23,044 nucleotides of DNA from SZUA-186 sp041552135 (GTDB taxonomy: Bacteria > Pseudomonadota > Gammaproteobacteria > UBA9214), in contig JBFELL010000027.1 in NCBI GenBank assembly GCA_041552135.1, positions 1 to 23,044 on the forward strand, in the 5' to 3' direction. Made by a program: the position numbers and the translations under genes. The notes beneath the pieces were generated by a model that did no database searches, was not told the DNA's origin, and saw only the letters and a list, made by a program, of their open reading frames with translations. Below are positions 21,585-23,044 of the stretch, one piece after another; within the stretch, counting starts at the first letter, position 1, and every line of letters starts with the position of its first letter.

Positions 21585-23044
21585 CTATACCCTGCGCCTG
21601 GCCTCGACTACGTTTGGCAGTTGGCCGATCTGGGTCAGTAGGCGGCTGAGTTGCCCGATATCGCTGATCTCGACCGTGAGGCTCATGCGTGCGATACCGT
21701 CGCTTGCGTCCGTTGTCGTATTGACACCCAGCACGTTGACTCGGTCATTGGCGAACACGGTGGTTATGTCGCGCAGCAGGCCGGGCCGGTCATAGGCCTC
21801 CACACTGATATCAACAGGATAGCCCGCCTCGGCGCCTGCACCCCACTCGACCTCGATCAGGCGGTCCTGGTCCTCACCCTGTAGCCGGAGAATATTGCCG
21901 CAGTCCTGGCGGTGGATTGTCACGCCCCGACCGCGCGTGATGTAACCGACAATGGGATCATTCGGCACCGGGTGGCAACAGCGCGCCATCGTGGTAAGCA
22001 GGTTGCCGACACCGCTGATTTTCACGCCACCGGGGGCGGTCTTCTTGCCACGAGTTTTTTTGGCAACCGGTTCAACGGCCGGTTCCGGTGTTGCAGGCAG
22101 GTATTCCGTAAGGGCACTGGCAAGCTGACCGCTATTGATTTCGCCACGACCGACCGTGGCGAGGAACTCATCGACCTGACGGATCTTGAAGCGATCCGCC
22201 AGTTTCTCCAGCGACAGTCCGGTGACGCCGAGTCGATGCAGTTCCCTGTCCGTGATGGCGCGCCCGGCAGCTACGTTGTGTTCGTGGTCCTCGCGCTTGA
22301 ACCATTGCCTGACGCGGGATCTGGCGCGCGATGTCTTCAGATAGCCAGCATGGGGATTCAGCCAGTCACGGCTTGGCGTGCCCTGCTTCGCCGTCAGGAT
22401 GTCGACCTGCTCGCCGTTGTGGAGCTGCCAGGTCAGGGGGACGATGCGGCCGTTGATCTTGGCGCCGCGACAGCGGTGGCCGACCTCGGAGTGGATGGCA
22501 TAGGCAAAGTCGAGCGGGGTCGAACCGCGCGGCAGGTCAATAATCCGCCCCTGCGGGGTCAAGGCATAGACACGCTCCTGGAAGGCCTCGGATTTGAACC
22601 GGTCGACAAAATCGTTGGCGGTATGCTCCTCGTCCTTCCACTCCAGTAACTGCCGCAACCAGGCGATTTTTTCCTCGTACCCCGGGTCGAAGCTGCCGCC
22701 CTCCTTGTAGCGCCAGTGCGCCGCCACGCCAAGCTCGGCATGCCGGTGCATCTCTTCGGTACGGATCTGGATTTCCAGTGCCTTGCCCTCGGGCCCGACA
22801 ACGGCGGTGTGCAGCGAGCGATACAGGTTTTCCTTGGGATTGGCAATGTAGTCATCGAACTCCTTCGGGATGTGTCGCCACAGGCCGTGCACGATGCCCA
22901 GCGCCGCGTAACAGTGCTTCTCTTCCTCCACCAGGATACGCACGGCACGTACGTCGAAGATCTGCTCGAAGTCGAGGCGCTTGCGCTGCATTTTGCGCCA
23001 GATGCTGTTGATGTGTTTTGGCCGGCCGCTGATGTCGGCCTTGA
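21585..23044 (-). CDS. relA: (p)ppGpp synthetase RelA, 5' end cut by the window edge
   Basis: Ribosome-associated stringent-response enzyme that makes (p)ppGpp from GTP/GDP and ATP. About 485 C-terminal codons are present; the full protein is about 720-745 residues, so the N-terminal pseudo-hydrolase part and the first part of the synthetase domain lie outside. Visible in order: end of the synthetase (SGRPKHINSIWRKMQ, FDVRAVRIL, then EIQIRTEEMHRHAELGVAAHWRYKEG), TGS domain (VYALTPQGRIIDLPRGSTPLDFAY), a helical region (TSRARSRVRQWFKREDHEHN), zinc-finger-like CC motif (MARCCHPVPNDPIVGYITRG) and an ACT domain (YDRPGLLRDITTVFANDRVNVLGVN). The HAELGVAAHW and GHRCRGAKINGRIVPLTWQL segments match RelA rather than SpoT. 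No coding gene follows closely. Confidence 0.95.
   Translation of the reverse strand, partial: KADISGRPKHINSIWRKMQRKRLDFEQIFDVRAVRILVEEEKHCYAALGIVHGLWRHIPKEFDDYIANPKENLYRSLHTAVVGPEGKALEIQIRTEEMHRHAELGVAAHWRYKEGGSFDPGYEEKIAWLRQLLEWKDEEHTANDFVDRFKSEAFQERVYALTPQGRIIDLPRGSTPLDFAYAIHSEVGHRCRGAKINGRIVPLTWQLHNGEQVDILTAKQGTPSRDWLNPHAGYLKTSRARSRVRQWFKREDHEHNVAAGRAITDRELHRLGVTGLSLEKLADRFKIRQVDEFLATVGRGEINSGQLASALTEYLPATPEPAVEPVAKKTRGKKTAPGGVKISGVGNLLTTMARCCHPVPNDPIVGYITRGRGVTIHRQDCGNILRLQGEDQDRLIEVEWGAGAEAGYPVDISVEAYDRPGLLRDITTVFANDRVNVLGVNTTTDASDGIARMSLTVEISDIGQLSRLLTQIGQLPNVVEARRRV

Overview
The window reads as chromosomal DNA of a GC-rich, flagellated gammaproteobacterium. The FleQ, FlhG/FleN, FliA and RelA proteins are of the Pseudomonas/Chromatiales type, and the tgt-queA order is the usual one for the class. 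A Chromatiales-like sulfur or purple gammaproteobacterium is a reasonable guess, because glgB beside a GH57 amylase and a Memo/AMMECR1 pair would fit there, but the sequence alone does not fix the genus. There are no insertion sequences, CRISPR arrays, phage genes or rRNA genes.

Positions 1-2500 hold the queuosine genes queA-tgt on the minus strand and, divergently, a tRNA-Leu(CAA) with its own promoter. Positions 2500-12000 form a glycogen and alpha-glucan island. glgP (phosphorylase) is on the plus strand and converges on a minus-strand operon glgC-GH57-malQ. glgC is divergent from glgB across a shared 123-bp promoter region. Together these genes make ADP-glucose, branch the polymer, and degrade or rearrange it. 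Two further genes follow glgB on the plus strand: a Memo-family protein and an AMMECR1-family protein (the A and B parts of the AmmeMemoRadiSam set, without the radical SAM partner in this window).

Positions 13300-20540 are a motility and c-di-GMP control region, mostly on the minus strand. It contains fleQ (sigma-54 activator with the c-di-GMP-binding residues), a heme-globin/PAS/degenerate-GGDEF/EAL phosphodiesterase, flhG (FleN) overlapping fliA (sigma-28), and a small GYF-like, tail-anchored protein. A good sigma-54 promoter lies in front of flhG. Beyond fleQ, at 20375-20539 on the plus strand, is an unusually short gene of 54 codons. Its product aligns without gaps to the C-terminal, sigma-28-binding half of FlgM, and it is preceded by a good match to a sigma-28 promoter. 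I regard this as the most interesting item: a candidate 'mini-FlgM' that sigma-28 itself would switch on, near sigma-28, FleQ, FlhG and a predicted oxygen-sensing c-di-GMP phosphodiesterase.

Positions 20680-20920 carry tRNA-Ala(CGC) and tRNA-Arg(CCT) with hairpins after each, the second a good intrinsic terminator. The right end holds a small arginine-rich hypothetical gene and the 3' two thirds of relA, which runs off the window edge.
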